From Smittia aterrima (lineage: Eukaryota > Arthropoda > Insecta > Diptera > Chironomidae): a DNA stretch of 64,000 bases. Positions 23,741-33,896 of the stretch are shown one piece after another. Position 1 is the stretch's first letter, and every line of letters begins with the position of its first letter. A program made the translations under genes and the position numbers. Below the pieces are notes generated by a model. It was not told where the DNA came from, made no database searches, and saw nothing but the letters and a program-made list of their open reading frames with translations. The DNA is taken from positions 4,278,854 to 4,342,853 of the forward strand of contig CP093830.1 of assembly GCA_033063855.1 (NCBI GenBank). Direction: 5' to 3'.

Positions 23741-24037
23741 ATGCTTTCGACTCCCAACGATCATTCGATTTTTTTTACGAACGAAAAGTGTCAACCAAAT
23801 ATTTCGAAGCTTTCGTTAGGGACAGTTCACAAATTACGAGGTGAGTGGGATGCACATTTTAACATCTGTTTTTCAGAGGTCAATGACCTTCGTATAAATG
23901 ATCTTTCTTGTTTACGCAATTTCTTAACAGCCCTGACAATCGTTATCTTTGATTGGTACTTTGCATGTTTCTCGTTTAATCTGACATTGTTCGCTTTGGT
24001 TGCAGATATCGTAAACTCTTTGTTTACCAATCAATAA
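23741..24037 (+). CDS. Possible small gene (43 or 98 residues), unrecognised
   Basis: An ATG opens a frame (MLSTPNDHSIFFTNEK) that meets a consensus donor ACGAG/GTGAGT at 23841. A good acceptor (TTTGGTTGCAG) at 24005 restores phase, giving DIVNSLFTNQ and a stop that overlaps AATAAA; spliced product 43 residues. The 165-base intron is itself open in frame, so retention would give 98 residues with a hydrophobic stretch (LTALTIVIFDWYFACF). No family is recognised. It lies divergent to the SLC26 gene and could instead be part of a non-coding transcript. Confidence 0.25.
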   Translation: MLSTPNDHSIFFTNEKCQPNISKLSLGTVHKLRGEWDAHFNICFSEVNDLRINDLSCLRNFLTALTIVIFDWYFACFSFNLTLFALVADIVNSLFTNQ

Positions 24038-24775
24038 AAAGAGTTTTGCGAATTTTACTTACTGGCTCTGATAGGTTGATAGCTTGTGGACATTTAGGCA
24101 ATAGATTGCTCGATATTGCCTTATCTTTACTGAATCCTGATAGCATCTGTTCACTCTTCACAAAACATCGCTTTTCCTTCACAAGTTTTTTGATATTATT
24201 TTCATGAGATCGCTCGCGACGGCTAATTTGAGTCGAGAAAACTTTATTTCGAATTTCAATCGACAGTTGAAAAGCTCAGTTCCCTTTAAAAAAAACTTCA
24301 AGAATGGAGCAAAAGCTTGGCTCGAACTTCGGGCAAAATCGTGAAATTTAAATTTGGAATTTAAATTAAAATATTTTTTCACTAAGTCTACTTCAACATT
24401 TTTAAAATTGCACAAAACGTGATCTATAATGATGTCATTAAACATTAAACGACAAATAGTTTTAACTAAAGCGATGATATCTGACCGATTCACGAACAAC
24501 GATAGCAAAACGTGTTAGCAGTTAAACTCACGTGTAATTCATTAAATCAACTGCAAAACCTTTTTAATTCTTTATATTTTAATTAAAACATTTACTTTGG
24601 TAAACAGAATCTTCAGTTCACCTTCAAAATATTAAATGTCCAGATAAAGACTCTTTCATGTTGAAAAGAAGAAGAAATTAAAGATGCAACAGTCAAGATC
24701 TTAATCGAGTTGAACTAAAAATAGCACTTACAAAGAAACGTTCGATTATTTTCAATGTCAAAAGGTTGAAACCAG

Positions 24776-24982
24776 TTGCATCGGACATTAAGTGCAGTAC
24801 CCAATCGCGTGGGTAATTACATGCAAGATTATCCGGTTAAATTGCTTATGCCCAGCCGCGACTTCATTCAAAAGCGCGATGAAGATGATTCCCCAGTGGT
24901 CCTAAAGACCGTGCCAGGTCCTCAACTTTTCAATCGATTTCCTTTTTTGAAGAATCAAAGGTCTTCGCACTTTCGTCCCTAG
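24776..24982 (+). CDS. Possible orphan exon, unrecognised
   Basis: Open frame after an AG at 24774-24775, ending at a stop near 24982: includes VPNRVGNYMQDYPVK, PSRDFIQKR and VLKTVPGPQLFNRF. It has no ATG of its own, so it would need an upstream exon that I could not find. Composition looks coding and there is one Lys-Arg, but no family is recognised. It may be chance. Confidence 0.2.
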   Translation: MHRTLSAVPNRVGNYMQDYPVKLLMPSRDFIQKRDEDDSPVVLKTVPGPQLFNRFPFLKNQRSSHFRP

Positions 24983-25222
24983 ACTTTAACTTAAAGTTTA
25001 ATTCTTCACATATTTTATGAAATGATCGAGAATAGTCACGCGATTGGTAACTTAACTTAGACATTTCAATTATTTACTTTAGCCTTACTCAACATTTCAC
25101 AGAAAGTGTCATCTGAAAAATCATTGAAGGCTGATTATCACACTATGCAACGGGCAAAGAAGCAGCACACGTTTGTATCCAAAAACACAAGTCGCTTATT
25201 ATTTGAGTAAACAAATCTTCAA

Positions 25223-25260
25223 TATAAAAGTGAAAGGATAAACAACATTCGATATCAGTT
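25223..25260 (+). promoter_or_regulatory. TATA box and initiator of the cuticle gene
   Basis: TATAAAAG at 25223-25230 is followed about 30 bases later by an arthropod initiator-like TCAGTT at 25255-25260, 53 bases before the cuticle ATG. This is the usual layout for strongly regulated cuticle genes. Confidence 0.65.
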
Positions 25261-25312
25261 TCTTTCTATCAATTCATCGAGTAAGACGTGACCAAAAGAA
25301 AACCTCAGAAAA

Positions 25313-25768
25313 ATGTTCAAGTTCTTGACTGTTGGATTATTGGCTTGTGCCTTGTTGAACATCGCAGCAGCTCGTCCTCAAGCAGCTGATGGAACCACTC
25401 CAGTCCCAATCGTCTCGCAATCGCAAAGTGAGGATGGAGCCGGCAGCTTCTCTTACGCTTTCGAAAGTGGTGATGGAATCAAGGAAGACGCCACTGGTCA
25501 ATTGAAGAGCATCAAGACCACCAAGACCGACCCAGCCACAGGAGCACAAACTGAAGAAGATGGTCAAGGAGTTGTCCAACAAGGAAAATACTCATACACT
25601 GCTCCAGACGGTCAAGTTATCACAGTTGAATGGATCGCTGATGAGAATGTAAGTTTGAACTTTTTATTCTTCGAAAAGATCAAGTTTTAATTTTAATTCT
25701 TTTCTTAGGGCTTCCAACCTAAAGGCGCCCATTTGCCAGTCGCCCCAGAAGCTGCACCAGCCAAGTAA
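25313..25768 (+). CDS. RR-1-type cuticle protein (CPR family)
   Basis: Secreted structural cuticle protein, 131 residues, exons 25313-25648 and 25709-25768. Signal peptide MFKFLTVGLLACALLNIAAA is followed by a short linker, then a chitin-binding Rebers-Riddiford domain: SFSYAFESGDGIKEDATG, then GKYSYTAPDGQVITVEWIAD and, after the intron, GFQPKGAHLP. The form matches RR-1 (soft cuticle) proteins such as the Lcp65/Pcp types. The intron inside the RR motif, and the lack of the common intron after the fourth codon, are worth noting. TATA-driven promoter upstream; poly(A) signal at 25846. Confidence 0.93.
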
Positions 25769-26236
25769 AAAGTCTCCATCGCCAGGAGTCGTGTGATATT
25801 TTTCTACCCCAAATCAGAACTCTGCTTATGTTTTAAAAATCTGTGAATAAATGTTGTCATAAACTTTAGAAATCAACCTTAAACCTTAAAGTTTTTTTTT
25901 GTCTTTTTCAAAAATACCTTTTCAGAATTATAAGTAACCTTCGCGGTACATTTATCAAGACGAAAACAAAAGTATATGATGGCATAACAACGTCAGAGAA
26001 TCGATTAACACTTCTTTGATGTAAATCAAATTCTAAGAATGGTTTTGACTCAATAACTTCCTGAAAGTGTTTTGTATCGATGAGTTGAACTTTGCACATC
26101 AATAGGTAGTGAAATTATTAGAACCATTTAACAAGCTTGATAAGATAAGAAAGTTTCATAATTATCGCTTTCATAATTCTTTTTATTTACATCAGTTGAG
26201 TTATAAAATAAATCTCGAATGCTTAGATAAAGATAA
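25769..26236. other. Convergent spacer between the cuticle gene and DENND6
   Basis: 468 bases holding both 3' UTRs. A minus-strand AATAAA (TTTATT, about 26182-26187) lies 50 bases past the DENND6 stop. Nothing else seen. Confidence 0.5.
25846..25851 (+). terminator. Cuticle gene poly(A) signal
   Basis: AATAAA 78 bases after the stop of the RR cuticle gene. Confidence 0.65.
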
Positions 26237-27928
26237 TCAGTTCAGAATCATCTTTAAATCATCCGGAAGACAGCTCATGAGTTCATCTAATTGAGACAGA
26301 AGCTTATCTCGAACATCTTTTTTCATTGTCACGTGAATCGTTGGTTCCGGCGGTGTGAGGGTTGAGTTCGATGTGACGGGGATTTGGAGTTTCTGCTTGA
26401 TACATAGGATCAAGTCAACAACCTCAACTTCTTGCTTCCCCACAATCCATTTCCTTAGATTCTCTTTCGCTAGCTCTTCTTGATGTAAAGTTTCTAGTTT
26501 TTCAAGTTGCTCCATTCGTCTCGTCTCATACCAACCTCGGAAGTTGACTGACCGGAAAAACTTTTTGTACAATCCTTCGAAGTCGCCTTTAACGGTCGAA
26601 GTGAGATGAGGCCCAGAAAGTTCGAGTGTTCCAAGGAAAGTTTCTTCTTTGAACTGAGCTGGAACTGGCGGTGCACGAAAAGCAGAAATATCTTTGGCGA
26701 GTGGCATAAGCGTCGACATATATCGCTCGAGTGGAATCATAAAGCTTTGAGTTAGCTCGAGAAAATATCTTCTCAGAATCACTGATTGCACAGCAGTTGG
26801 TCGTCTTGTCTTTACTCCATTCAGAATTTTCTTAACCAATGACTTGTCCTTTTGAAGCAATGGCTTGTGTTGCGTATAAATCGAACCTGATGTGTCCAAC
26901 AGAAATTTCTGAAGACTCACTCTCTCAAGTTTTCGATGTGGCACGGGATTCTCACTATTATGATTAATCTGAAGTGGTTCACTTATTCTCACAGTGTGTG
27001 GCCATGATTGTAGGGTCTTCGAAAAGTAAGGATTAGTCACACCAAGCAGAACTGCTGGAGGACTTGATGCTCCTGCGAATTCACGAAACTCAGTGTTGTG
27101 AATTGTGAAGTAAGGATAAGCCTCCACGTGATACTCTAGCGGGTGAATTAGACTTGTCAGTGCTTGTACAATATGACTTGAATCTGTCGGTGATGTCGCA
27201 ATGATAACGAGTGGTTCGCCGAGGAGAATCAGTTCCCACATGAGCTGAATATGATGAATGATTGTGTGAAGTGGACCGAACATATCTATTTCATTCGGCG
27301 ATGTGATTGATATTGGTATTGAGCCAGGTGATGAATTATTATTTGTTACATCTTCTGGTTCAGCTGCTGTGCTTTCAACTGCCGTTCGATTAACTGCGGC
27401 GGGAATATAAATTTGATAAATTGACCCTAAGATATGAAGTTGTAGTTGCGCGTTTGTCATGAGACGTGGCCACGAAGAGATTTGTTCACAACCTTGCTCG
27501 AGAGCTGATAGTCCAGATGTGAAATAAGCTGGCGCCCATCGTTGAATCAGTTCATAAAAGAAATTGTGAAACGGTAATCTCGAGATGAGAACAAATGATT
27601 TCTGGAAGTAGCCTCGTTTGATTGTTGAATCTTTAACCTGACGAAAGTAGACATAGCCCCAATAATGTCCAACATCTGCCTTCAAGTGTGGCTGGCAGTC
27701 ACGATTATACGAGCGTTGATGTGCAGTTAAAGGACTGTTGGTCCTCAATGCAATGTGAAACTTTGTGTCGCCCATGCATCCTGAATTTGAATCTGGGAAG
27801 GCGAGATAACAAATATTCGTTCTCTCTGTGTCACTAAGCGTTGTATCCTGAGGATAAATTTGCTCAATCACTTGTCCAACTCCAATATCGAAGTCAACAA
27901 TGCAAATGCAACGAAACCAATCGCTCAT
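26237..27928 (-). CDS. DENND6: DENND6 (FAM116) DENN-domain Rab GEF
   Basis: Intronless frame of 563 residues. The N-terminus (CICIVDFDIGVGQVIEQIYP, TNICYLAFPDSNSGCMGDT, GYVYFRQVKDSTIKRGYF) is the upstream DENN segment of the DENND6/AVL9 group. The central part (PLHTIIHHIQLMWELILLGE, PLVIIATSPTDSS) is the core DENN fold, and a dDENN-like helical end follows. In mammals DENND6 is a guanine-nucleotide exchange factor for Rab14 on recycling endosomes. Length is close to the human protein (about 600). The absence of introns is notable in this intron-rich neighbourhood, but no retrocopy marks such as a poly(A) tract were seen. Confidence 0.92.
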   Translation of the reverse strand: MSDWFRCICIVDFDIGVGQVIEQIYPQDTTLSDTERTNICYLAFPDSNSGCMGDTKFHIALRTNSPLTAHQRSYNRDCQPHLKADVGHYWGYVYFRQVKDSTIKRGYFQKSFVLISRLPFHNFFYELIQRWAPAYFTSGLSALEQGCEQISSWPRLMTNAQLQLHILGSIYQIYIPAAVNRTAVESTAAEPEDVTNNNSSPGSIPISITSPNEIDMFGPLHTIIHHIQLMWELILLGEPLVIIATSPTDSSHIVQALTSLIHPLEYHVEAYPYFTIHNTEFREFAGASSPPAVLLGVTNPYFSKTLQSWPHTVRISEPLQINHNSENPVPHRKLERVSLQKFLLDTSGSIYTQHKPLLQKDKSLVKKILNGVKTRRPTAVQSVILRRYFLELTQSFMIPLERYMSTLMPLAKDISAFRAPPVPAQFKEETFLGTLELSGPHLTSTVKGDFEGLYKKFFRSVNFRGWYETRRMEQLEKLETLHQEELAKENLRKWIVGKQEVEVVDLILCIKQKLQIPVTSNSTLTPPEPTIHVTMKKDVRDKLLSQLDELMSCLPDDLKMILN

Positions 27929-28411
27929 TGTTTATTTTTTTGCATTAAATCACAGCTCCAAAGCGTCTTCGATTGAATTTTCTATGTTGTCGATTATCTA
28001 AAACCAAAGCTGCACTATTATGATTGATCTGAGTGACTTCTCAGGGCTAAGAGAGAAAGAACATACTTTCACTTTTTAAGAAAATGATTTCGCAATGCTT
28101 TATAATTTTCTTCGTGAAAATCAAGGTGAAAGATGTTGAAGCTTGACTAAGGTCAACTCTTTAACTAATTTTCTTTGAAGAAAGAAATTCTTACGTGAAT
28201 AATCTTGATTATTAAAAGTTAATAAATATTTATTGTTTTGATTGTTCCAAGAAAACAGACGAGATTTCCTAGTAAGTGGACACGAAGCTCTAAACAATTT
28301 AAATCTCAATAAAACGTTGATTCATTTATTATCATTGCTAAAAAGAAAACATGTGAAAATGGAAAACAAATAAATTTATGAGGAACATATTGCGATAAGA
28401 ATGAGAATCTT
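27929..28411. other. Spacer between DENND6 5' end and Smc6 3' end
   Basis: 483 AT-rich bases with the DENND6 promoter and Smc6 3' UTR; a minus-strand AATAAA (TTTATT, about 28325-28330) could end Smc6. No gene seen. Confidence 0.5.
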
Positions 28412-31400
28412 CTACTTCTTTCGTTCTGGATCTTGAAGCTTGTGAATGGTGATCGTTTCAGAAGCTTGAATGTTGGAGAAGTCTTGCGGAGTAAGGAAGC
28501 AGTATTGCTTATCGCTTTTGTTTTTAGCCTCATTAAACAGCAACGTTGTCATCATGTGACGATTATGTTCATCGGAGAAGACGTCATATTCGTCAAGCAT
28601 GTAGAAAGGATGTTCAACGCAGCTCCAGAGCGCGATGAGGAATGCAACGGTTGAGTAAGATCGCTCGCCACCTGATAAAGATTTTGTGTTTGAAACAGCG
28701 TTTGCGATCTTTGAATCTCGTGGAATAACTTTGAGTGCCAATGTCTTTGCACTGTGATCGATCAAAACTTCAGCATCGAACTTGCGTATTTGCATGAGAG
28801 CACTGAACTTGTGTTGGCAACGAATTGACATGTGTTGACGCAATCGACGAACGTACAAGAAACGTGACTGGCGAATTGCTTCCAACTGAAAATATTTGTT
28901 TTTAAAAATGTTTAGAGATTCAAATTTAATTTATTTACCTTTGTTAGGACCTGGCCGAGAACGTCTTGGATCTGAAGCATGTGATCGAGCTCTTGCTTTT
29001 TGTTCTCAAGCAACAATTCAACGTCTGCCATGTTATCATGAGTTGCTTCGATTTTCCCGATTCGTGTTTCGAGTGATTTAATTTTGATCAAGATATTTTG
29101 CTCTGGTTGATTGCAAGCAACGCGATGGCTTTGGCAATTGGCAATGAATGTCTGAACTTCATTTTGAGCTTGTACAAGTCTTGCGTTCAACTGAATTTCC
29201 TCATTTTTGAAGTCTTTGAGTTGATTCTCTTTCAGCTTAATTTCAATGCTCATGTCTCTGAGCTGCTGCTGAGTGTTTTCAATCTCAATCTGCAATCTAG
29301 TCATTCTATCACGACAAGCTCGAACATCTTCTCGACTCAATCTTAAGTTATCTTCTAACTCATTGCTTCGAGCTCTTTGCTCTTCCAATTGTATCTTAGA
29401 CGCCTCAATCTTCTCTTCAAACATTTTCTGTCTCTTCGTATTCTCAACCAATTCTTGTCGCAGATACTCAATCTCATCTTCAGGAGGATATTCGATAGCT
29501 TTGAGTTCGTCAATCTTTTGTTGATATTCACGAGTTTTCTGTCGCAACTCGTTTATCAGATTTTTCTTCTCAGTGACCAGAGTGGTTTTCTCTCTGACAT
29601 CAGCTTCTGCCTTCTTAACGACTAAGTTAATGTGGCGAAGCTTCTCTTCGAATTCCTCCTTCTGCTTCTCGATACCAGCGATCAACTCTTTGTTGTTAGT
29701 TTGAATGTATCGAACAGGCTTTTCTTTCATTGCATAAGATCGATAATTTGGAGCTGGATAATATTCCGACATTGGATTCATCATGATAACACGCAATAAA
29801 TTTTGAGGAACATCTTCAGTGTTTTGAGTCAGATTGACTGCTTCATCAGTGGTTTCAACGATGACAACTGATTCGATTTTTCGTTGATCGATCAAGCAAT
29901 TCATGACAACCGGATCAGAGACTTTGATGACATCCATTAAGATTTTGCCTTTTCGTCCATCAAGACGAACCATTCCATTGCGAACATCGTAGATTTGGTG
30001 ATGAAAAGCTCCCGTGATGATTTGTGTAGATGAGAGATCGGGAAATTCTTTCAATGTTTGGACAAGAAGCAAACGATCTTTGTCACAACTCACTGTGAAC
30101 GCTTGCAGTGTCCCTTCGAGAATGTTTTCAACAATCGATTTGTACTTTTTGTCGGTAACTTCGATGTAGCGACCAAGTGGACCTCGAGGCATTTCCGTGA
30201 ATCTATTCTTTCGATGCAAGTCTTCAATGCGAGCTACTAATCTGGACATAGACTGACCGTAAGCTGAAAGTGCATCTTGCTTGCTGCCTTTAAGCTGACG
30301 AATTTGAGTGGAACATCTTTGTGCTTGCGAATGAATCTTGGTAAAGTTTTGTTTGGCGCTATCAATGTAGTCACGGCTTTCGGCAAGAGTATCAGAGAAC
30401 TGCTGGTTATCGCGAAGAGCATTCTTCAAATAAGGACCAACGTCTTCTATTTTCTTTTCGAGAACTTGGATCTGCTTTTCGTTCTCCTTACGCACGTTCT
30501 CGATGTTCTGTGGATTGCTTTCACGTTCATTGATGTTAGCTTCGAGTTCATTGACGTTTTGAATAATAACATTCATGCGTTCAACCATTACGCGATGTGC
30601 GCTTTCAATTGTGCTCATTGTGTCCTTGTACTTTTCATACTCTGTCCGCAAATCTTCGGCTGCTGTTGTTTTGGCTTGAAACTCTGTGCTGATTTGTGCA
30701 AACTCAGTTCCTGAGTCTCGAATCTTTTCCTTCAACTGTTTGTCGTATTTGCTTTTGTTCTTAATGAAGTCATCAAACTTTGCGATTAACTGAAGCTTCT
30801 CCTTGTGTTTCCCTTCGATGTCAGAAGCGACCTTCTCAGCTTCTGTTACTTTGCTCCAATTGAGTTCATTCTGCAACATGTCGATTTCTGCACGCAAGCG
30901 ACCGATTGATTGAAGTTTTTCTTTTCGTTCTTTGATAGCAGCGATATCATCTTTACTAATTTTGATGCTACGATCCAAGCTTTTCAACTGAGCCTTAGAG
31001 CTTACTGCACACTTCATGCAAGATTGAAGCTTTTCAATGATTGTCTCGATTTGAGTAGCTTTAAGGAACAGAGTGTAGAGTTTCTTTGGATCGCACTCTT
31101 TTAGGAAAGAGCGAGCAGCATCTTGGTTTAGAATGAGAACAGGATTTTCGACTTGAATGTTAAGGTACATTGTGAGTTTCATCAGATCTTGGCGAGTTGT
31201 GCAGATGACCTTTCCTTGCTTGGTTTTGATTTTGTATGTTGAAGCTCCAGAGTTGCCGTTGATTGAACGACTGACAATGATTTCGTCACCATAAACATCC
31301 TCTGAAATAAATCGCTTTAGTTTAAGATCAATTTTACCATTCAAAAGGTTTTACCTTCATAAGCATCGAGTCCATCGTTGGTCAAAGTGATTTCAATGGT

Positions 31401-32029
31401 TGCTGATGTCTCTCCTTGTTTCACTAACTCCTTCAGATTTGTACTACGTGAAGTACTGCTTGCTTTACTTCCAAGGCCGATTGCAAGAGCTGTGAGGATT
31501 GCCGACTTTCCAGAGCCATTTAAACCTACGATGACATTGACATTCGTGTTGAAATCGAGTTCGAAGTTGGCGTGACACATAAAATTCCGCAAGTGGATCT
31601 TCTTGATCTTTCCACTTCTGAGAGCAGCTTTTTGCATCGCATTCAATACGAGCTGCGATGGTTGAGAGGCTTGAACCAGAGCTGAGTTCGTTGAATCAAT
31701 GTTTTCCTGTAAGTTTGTCTAAATAATAAGTTTCAGAAATTTATTTCACCGCTGTATCTCCAAACAGGTTATAATCGTTTGACACGGATTCAGAGCAATA
31801 CAACTCGTTTGGAGGTGATCAGCTTCATTAAAGGAAATGTGCGTGGGCTCAATTTTCAATATTTCTTGTTTAATTTTAAAGAAAATAATTTTGCCGCGAA
31901 AACTTTTTGTTGACATCAAATGGTGAAATTCAAATTTTTAATGTTTAACTCTCTTACATCGTTTGCCTCGACGTGTCTCTTCTTTGATGGGTACTTGTCA
32001 TCTTGTTTACGGCTTCGCTTGGTTGCCAT
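28412..32029 (-). CDS. Smc6: SMC6, structural maintenance of chromosomes protein 6
   Basis: ATPase of the SMC5/6 complex in recombination repair and replication-fork processing. Exons: 32029-31958, 31706-31355, 31301-28939 and 28885-28412, 1,086 residues, phases closing. Walker A (GLNGSGKSA) lies at about residues 85-93, followed by long coiled coils around a hinge (about 460-600). The C-terminal signature LSGGERS at about residue 1000 and Walker B (FYMLDEYDVF) at about 1020 are intact. The N-terminus is basic (MATKRSRKQDDKYPSKKR). The exon 2 acceptor is ambiguous: TAG 12 bases upstream would add TNLQ in frame. Length is normal for SMC6. Confidence 0.95.
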
Positions 32030-32421
32030 AACAAAGCAGAACACTTGTTAACTAATTTTAAGAAATATTTGGCTTCTCGTGTTTGTTCGTAAACTACGTT
32101 CACGGGAGGTCGACAAAATATTCAAGGGGATCGACGAAAAATTTGAATATTATTTAAACGGGCAAATTACGAATTTATTAATAAAAACTCCTGGAGAATT
32201 TTATTCTTTCTTTGTCACATTGAAGATTCGAAAAATTGTCAAGTAGGAGAAACAAGTCAAATCTGTCTTCTAATAAGAATTAAGGTGGAACTAAAGAAAA
32301 TAACTTTATCACTTAACTCATTTCATTTTCAACATTCGAACAGGTAACCTCGCTCGAATTATCTTCTGAAATATTTTTATTCATTTCTATTTTTTCACCA
32401 TTTAAGATAAAAATAAACAAT
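32030..32421. promoter_or_regulatory. Divergent intergenic region of Smc6 and F-box copy 2, with a 5' UTR intron
   Basis: The 392 bases between the two start codons contain both promoters. A plus-strand UTR intron at 32344-32406 (CGAACAG/GTAACC to TTTAAG) precedes the F-box start. It parallels the UTR intron of the paralogue at 12835-12894, where the donor is in a similar CATTCGAA context. Confidence 0.6.
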
Positions 32422-33792
32422 ATGGAGGAAAGTTCATCACCGATCGCTAATACTTCAATTCCAGAGGCTTCGATCGCAGAGAGCAAGAGAGCAAAAAATA
32501 CAAAACCAGAAGCGACAGAAGCTGATTTTACTGTGAAAAACATGGATCCTTTGGAATATTTCTCACGTTTTCTCGACATATCCGAAATAATTTTTCAACA
32601 TTTCAATGGCAAAGAGTTGTTAACGATCTTAGAAGTCAATCCGAATCATTACAATTTCACTTCTTCGTTAAAATATCTCATTGAGGAAGTTAAAGTTGTT
32701 TTTGATGAGAATCGTAAGATCGAGGAAAATTTTGATTTGCTAAATAGCAGTCTAAGATTGTATCAGAACATTGAAGTCCGACGAAACGTAAAGATAATGT
32801 ATAACAAATATCCAATGGATTTAAGACTTAGAGCTAAAAATGAACCTAAAAACGCAGTACACCTTAGAAATAATCCCAGCAACGACATCTGCTGCATTAC
32901 AAATTCCGAACTCTCTTTTTTTTATAAAAAGGATCGCGATTGGAGAGAAGTTGCACTGACCAATATTTATTTTAGAAATAAGTACGATTTGTGGAAATTG
33001 TTCTCATCGATCGAATCGTCAGTAGAAAGCATGCATCTCATTGACAATTATGGCGGCCTTTCATTGGAACATCCGTCTTCTAGGATTGAAACTTTCGAAG
33101 CTTTAAAGTTTCCAAAGTTAAAACATTTGAAACTGGAACTTACAAGTATTGACAGTTTGAGTGATACTTATGTTGGATTTTTGTTAAACTCTATTGCAGT
33201 CGAATCACTTGAGTTAAAAGGTGATCCTGGATTTCTTCTTATACAAATGCTTATGAACTTCGACAAACTTACAAGCCTAACTTTAAAGTGGAAAAGCGCT
33301 TTCAGTTCAATGTTCGTGGATGAATTTTGGAAAAGATATAAATTCAAGCTGAAACGTTTGTCTATTGATATTGATAACCGCAATGACTCATCAAAATTTC
33401 GAAATTTCCTTAAATCACAAAGCGAAAATCTCGAAGACTTATCAATCCGAATAGGCGACGACTTGGAAATCTTCGACATTATCATGAAGATGCCAAAGCT
33501 AAAAAGATTGTGCCTTGCTGTTCCGGGTTTGCGCGTAAACGAAATTCCGAAAGAAATATCAACATCAATCACTGAACTGGCGATCACAACGAAATGTACT
33601 ACTTTCGATGTGAGAACAAAATTTCTGCTGAAGGCAATGCCTAATGCAAAAAGAATTAGCACCTTTTCATACAATAGAGTTAAACTTAAAATGTTTAAAT
33701 CACTCAAAACAAAGTTTTTAGGAGAATTGGAAATGGTAGAATTCGACAGAGAGGAACTGGAAGAATTTCTGGTCGATAATAGTTTAGAATAA
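32422..33792 (+). CDS. F-box-like protein, copy 2
   Basis: Single coding exon, 456 residues, clearly paralogous to the gene at 11539-12822. The F-box-like segment is at about residues 34-78 (MDPLEYFSRFLDISEIIF, then FNGKELLTILEVNP). Shared blocks continue through RLYQNIEVRR, SELSFFYKKDRDW and the C-terminal REELEEFL. Leucine-rich segments (LKFPKLKHLKLELTSI, MPKLKRLCLAVPG) suggest an LRR-like substrate-binding half. It is 29 residues longer than copy 1, mostly at the N-terminus and after the F-box. SCF adaptor role is inferred from the domain only. Confidence 0.78.
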   Translation: MEESSSPIANTSIPEASIAESKRAKNTKPEATEADFTVKNMDPLEYFSRFLDISEIIFQHFNGKELLTILEVNPNHYNFTSSLKYLIEEVKVVFDENRKIEENFDLLNSSLRLYQNIEVRRNVKIMYNKYPMDLRLRAKNEPKNAVHLRNNPSNDICCITNSELSFFYKKDRDWREVALTNIYFRNKYDLWKLFSSIESSVESMHLIDNYGGLSLEHPSSRIETFEALKFPKLKHLKLELTSIDSLSDTYVGFLLNSIAVESLELKGDPGFLLIQMLMNFDKLTSLTLKWKSAFSSMFVDEFWKRYKFKLKRLSIDIDNRNDSSKFRNFLKSQSENLEDLSIRIGDDLEIFDIIMKMPKLKRLCLAVPGLRVNEIPKEISTSITELAITTKCTTFDVRTKFLLKAMPNAKRISTFSYNRVKLKMFKSLKTKFLGELEMVEFDREELEEFLVDNSLE

Positions 33793-33896
33793 GATAATTA
33801 CAAGACGGCTGTACTTATAATCGAGAGTAGATTTACTTTCTCAATCAAAATTAAGAAAAACGAAAAGCTCTTTATCACAAGCGGACAAATTAAGAA

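Larger units (their letters stand above)
22837..25312. other. Sparse 2.5 kb region with two weak coding candidates
   Basis: No confident gene. It contains the SLC26 5' flank, a possible small gene at 23741-24037, a possible exon at 24776-24982 and the cuticle-gene promoter. The rest is AT-rich without visible repeats. Confidence 0.5.
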
